DNA of 64,000 nt, from the NCBI RefSeq assembly GCF_015472005.1, contig NZ_BMAQ01000033.1, positions 1 to 64,000 of the forward strand, given 5' to 3'. A program made the translations under genes and the position numbers. The stretch comes from Insulibacter thermoxylanivorax (GTDB taxonomy: Bacteria; Bacillota; Bacilli; Paenibacillales; DA-C8). Shown here piece after piece: positions 62,927-64,000 of the stretch; position 1 is the first letter of the stretch, and each line of letters starts with the position of its first letter. The notes beneath the pieces were generated by a model. The model was not told where the DNA came from and ran no database searches. It saw nothing but the letters and a program-made list of their open reading frames with translations.

Positions 62927-62974
62927 CAATACTACCAACTATAGGCGTTGACAGCGGCATAGGAGGTAGTATTG
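62927..62974 (+). promoter_or_regulatory. Inverted repeat overlapping the lonB ribosome binding site
   Basis: CAATACTACC (62927-62936) and GGTAGTATTG (62965-62974) are perfect 10-bp arms around 28 bases. The right arm includes the end of the AGGAGG ribosome binding site and stops at the base before the ATG. It could be an operator on DNA or a hairpin that hides the start of translation. Confidence 0.6.
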
Positions 62975-64000
62975 ATGAGTGTGACCACCATTTTGATGTT
63001 GATCCAGCTGTTCTTCGGCGTCGTCATCGGTCTGTACTTCTGGAACCTGCTCCGCAATCAGAAGACGAATAGGACGGCTGTCGACCGCGAATCGCGCAAG
63101 GAGATGGAGCGGCTGCACAGGATGCGTTCCATCCAGCTGACGAAACCGCTGGCGGAGAAAACGCGTCCGTCCTCGTTAAGCGATATCGTCGGCCAGAAGG
63201 AGGGCTTGCGGGCACTCAAGGCAGCGCTCTGCGGGCCGAACCCGCAGCATGTGATCATCTACGGCCCGCCGGGGGTCGGGAAGACCGCCGCAGCCCGCGT
63301 CGTGCTGGAGGAAGCGAAGCGTTCGCCGCGCTCCCCCTTCCAGAAAGATGCGAAGTTCATCGAAGTCGATGCGACGACGGTGCGCTTCGATGAACGGGGC
63401 ATCGCTGATCCGCTCATCGGGTCGGTGCACGATCCGATCTATCAGGGAGCAGGGGCGTTGGGGATCGCGGGAATTCCTCAGCCCAAGCCAGGTGCGGTGT
63501 CGAAGGCGCACGGCGGTGTATTGTTTATCGATGAGATCGGCGAATTACATCCCATTCAGATGAATAAATTACTAAAAGTACTCGAAGACCGGAAGGTCTT
63601 CCTTGAAAGTGCTTATTATAATTCCGAGGATACGAATATTCCGCGCCATATTCATGACATTTTCCAGAACGGTCTGCCCGCTGATTTTCGCCTTGTCGGC
63701 GCCACCACCCGCACGCCCGATGAGATCCCGCCGGCGATCCGCTCGCGCTGCATGGAGATCTTCTTCCGCCCGCTGACCGCAGAGGAGATCGGCGACATCG
63801 CCGGCAAGGCTTTCGACAAGCTCGGCATTCCCCGCAATGATGCAGCAATCGCCGTTATTAAGAGATACGCCAAGAACGGTCGGGAAGCGGTGAATATCGT
63901 GCAGCTTGCCAGCGGCATCGCGATGACCGAGAACCGCACGGAGATCACGCAGGCGGATATCGAATGGGTCATCAGCAGCAGCCAGATCTCGCCGCGTCCG
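62975..64000 (+). CDS. lonB: ATP-dependent protease LonB, 3' end outside the window
   Basis: The first 342 residues of a Lon-type protease are present. An N-terminal membrane helix (about residues 5-25) fits LonB, which is found in Bacilli and in B. subtilis is made in the forespore. The AAA+ domain has Walker A YGPPGVGKT (about residues 95-103), Walker B VLFIDEIGEL, LVGATTRTPDEIPPAIRSRC and REAVNIVQLASG. The proteolytic domain lies beyond the window end. AGGAGG eight bases before the ATG supports the start; an inverted repeat overlaps this site. Its position behind clpX is usual. Confidence 0.93.
   Translation, partial: MSVTTILMLIQLFFGVVIGLYFWNLLRNQKTNRTAVDRESRKEMERLHRMRSIQLTKPLAEKTRPSSLSDIVGQKEGLRALKAALCGPNPQHVIIYGPPGVGKTAAARVVLEEAKRSPRSPFQKDAKFIEVDATTVRFDERGIADPLIGSVHDPIYQGAGALGIAGIPQPKPGAVSKAHGGVLFIDEIGELHPIQMNKLLKVLEDRKVFLESAYYNSEDTNIPRHIHDIFQNGLPADFRLVGATTRTPDEIPPAIRSRCMEIFFRPLTAEEIGDIAGKAFDKLGIPRNDAAIAVIKRYAKNGREAVNIVQLASGIAMTENRTEITQADIEWVISSSQISPRP

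Overview
The window looks like chromosome of an endospore-forming, Gram-positive Paenibacillaceae-type bacterium (Paenibacillus or a close relative). The evidence is the gene set and order: dnaB-dnaI primosome genes, a coproheme decarboxylase, the Firmicute sdhCAB order, an S-layer-homology protein, a YheC/CotSA/CgeB-like spore-surface glycan cluster, gerE, the gerM-rph-xtp block, and tig-clpP-clpX followed by lonB. Ribosome binding sites are strong (AGGAGG type), GTG and TTG starts are common, and the base composition is moderately GC-rich by eye.

Layout. 1-253 is the 3' end of a group II intron (domains V and VI). 274-7.2 kb: PAS histidine kinase, hemQ, small membrane proteins, a hydrolase, and dnaB-dnaI. 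7.4-15.8 kb: trxA, uvrC, a CPBP/CAAX protease that overlaps uvrC tail to tail, a LysR regulator divergent from sdhCAB, then sdhCAB. 15.8-18.8 kb: an ABC exporter with a TetR regulator and a promoter flanked by palindromic operators. 18.8-19.5 kb: a repeat-filled intergenic region. 19.5-34 kb: metabolic and housekeeping genes (a LysR gene broken by a stop codon, a HisJ-like phosphatase, cheX, two SDRs, hydrolases, a DEAD-type helicase, an SLH protein, a HAD phosphatase, lepB, ilvD, a decayed VOC gene, a ThuA-like protein, an aminotransferase). 34.3-43.9 kb: a spore-surface glycan cluster with arginine-rich proteins. 44-53 kb: fabH, an extremely acidic protein, an aldose-epimerase-like protein, three small helical proteins, a YhcN-type lipoprotein, gerE, a metallo-beta-lactamase-fold protein, a PgpA-like protein. 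51.8-54.8 kb: gerM-rph-xtp. 54.9-56.3 kb: 51-bp tandem repeats, a degenerate AsnB amidotransferase domain and tRNA-Arg. 56.8 kb to the end: tig, clpP, clpX, ispG and lonB, which is cut by the window end.

How the genes work together. Three themes stand out. Central metabolism and growth are represented by the succinate dehydrogenase, primosome loader, UvrC, thioredoxin and Clp/Lon proteostasis genes. Sporulation is represented by the glycan cluster, gerE (with a good SigK-type promoter), gerM, the YhcN-type lipoprotein and lonB. The third theme is genome wear: two genes with in-frame stop codons, a truncated and active-site-depleted AsnB fragment, and several families of short palindromic and tandem repeats in the intergenic spaces.

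The best candidate for something undescribed is the 34.3-43.9 kb cluster. Three of its proteins combine an arginine-rich segment with a G-aromatic-x-x tetrad repeat. Two of these place it in front of a CgeB-type glycosyltransferase, and the third consists of little else. A polyaspartate protein is encoded about 1.5 kb further on.
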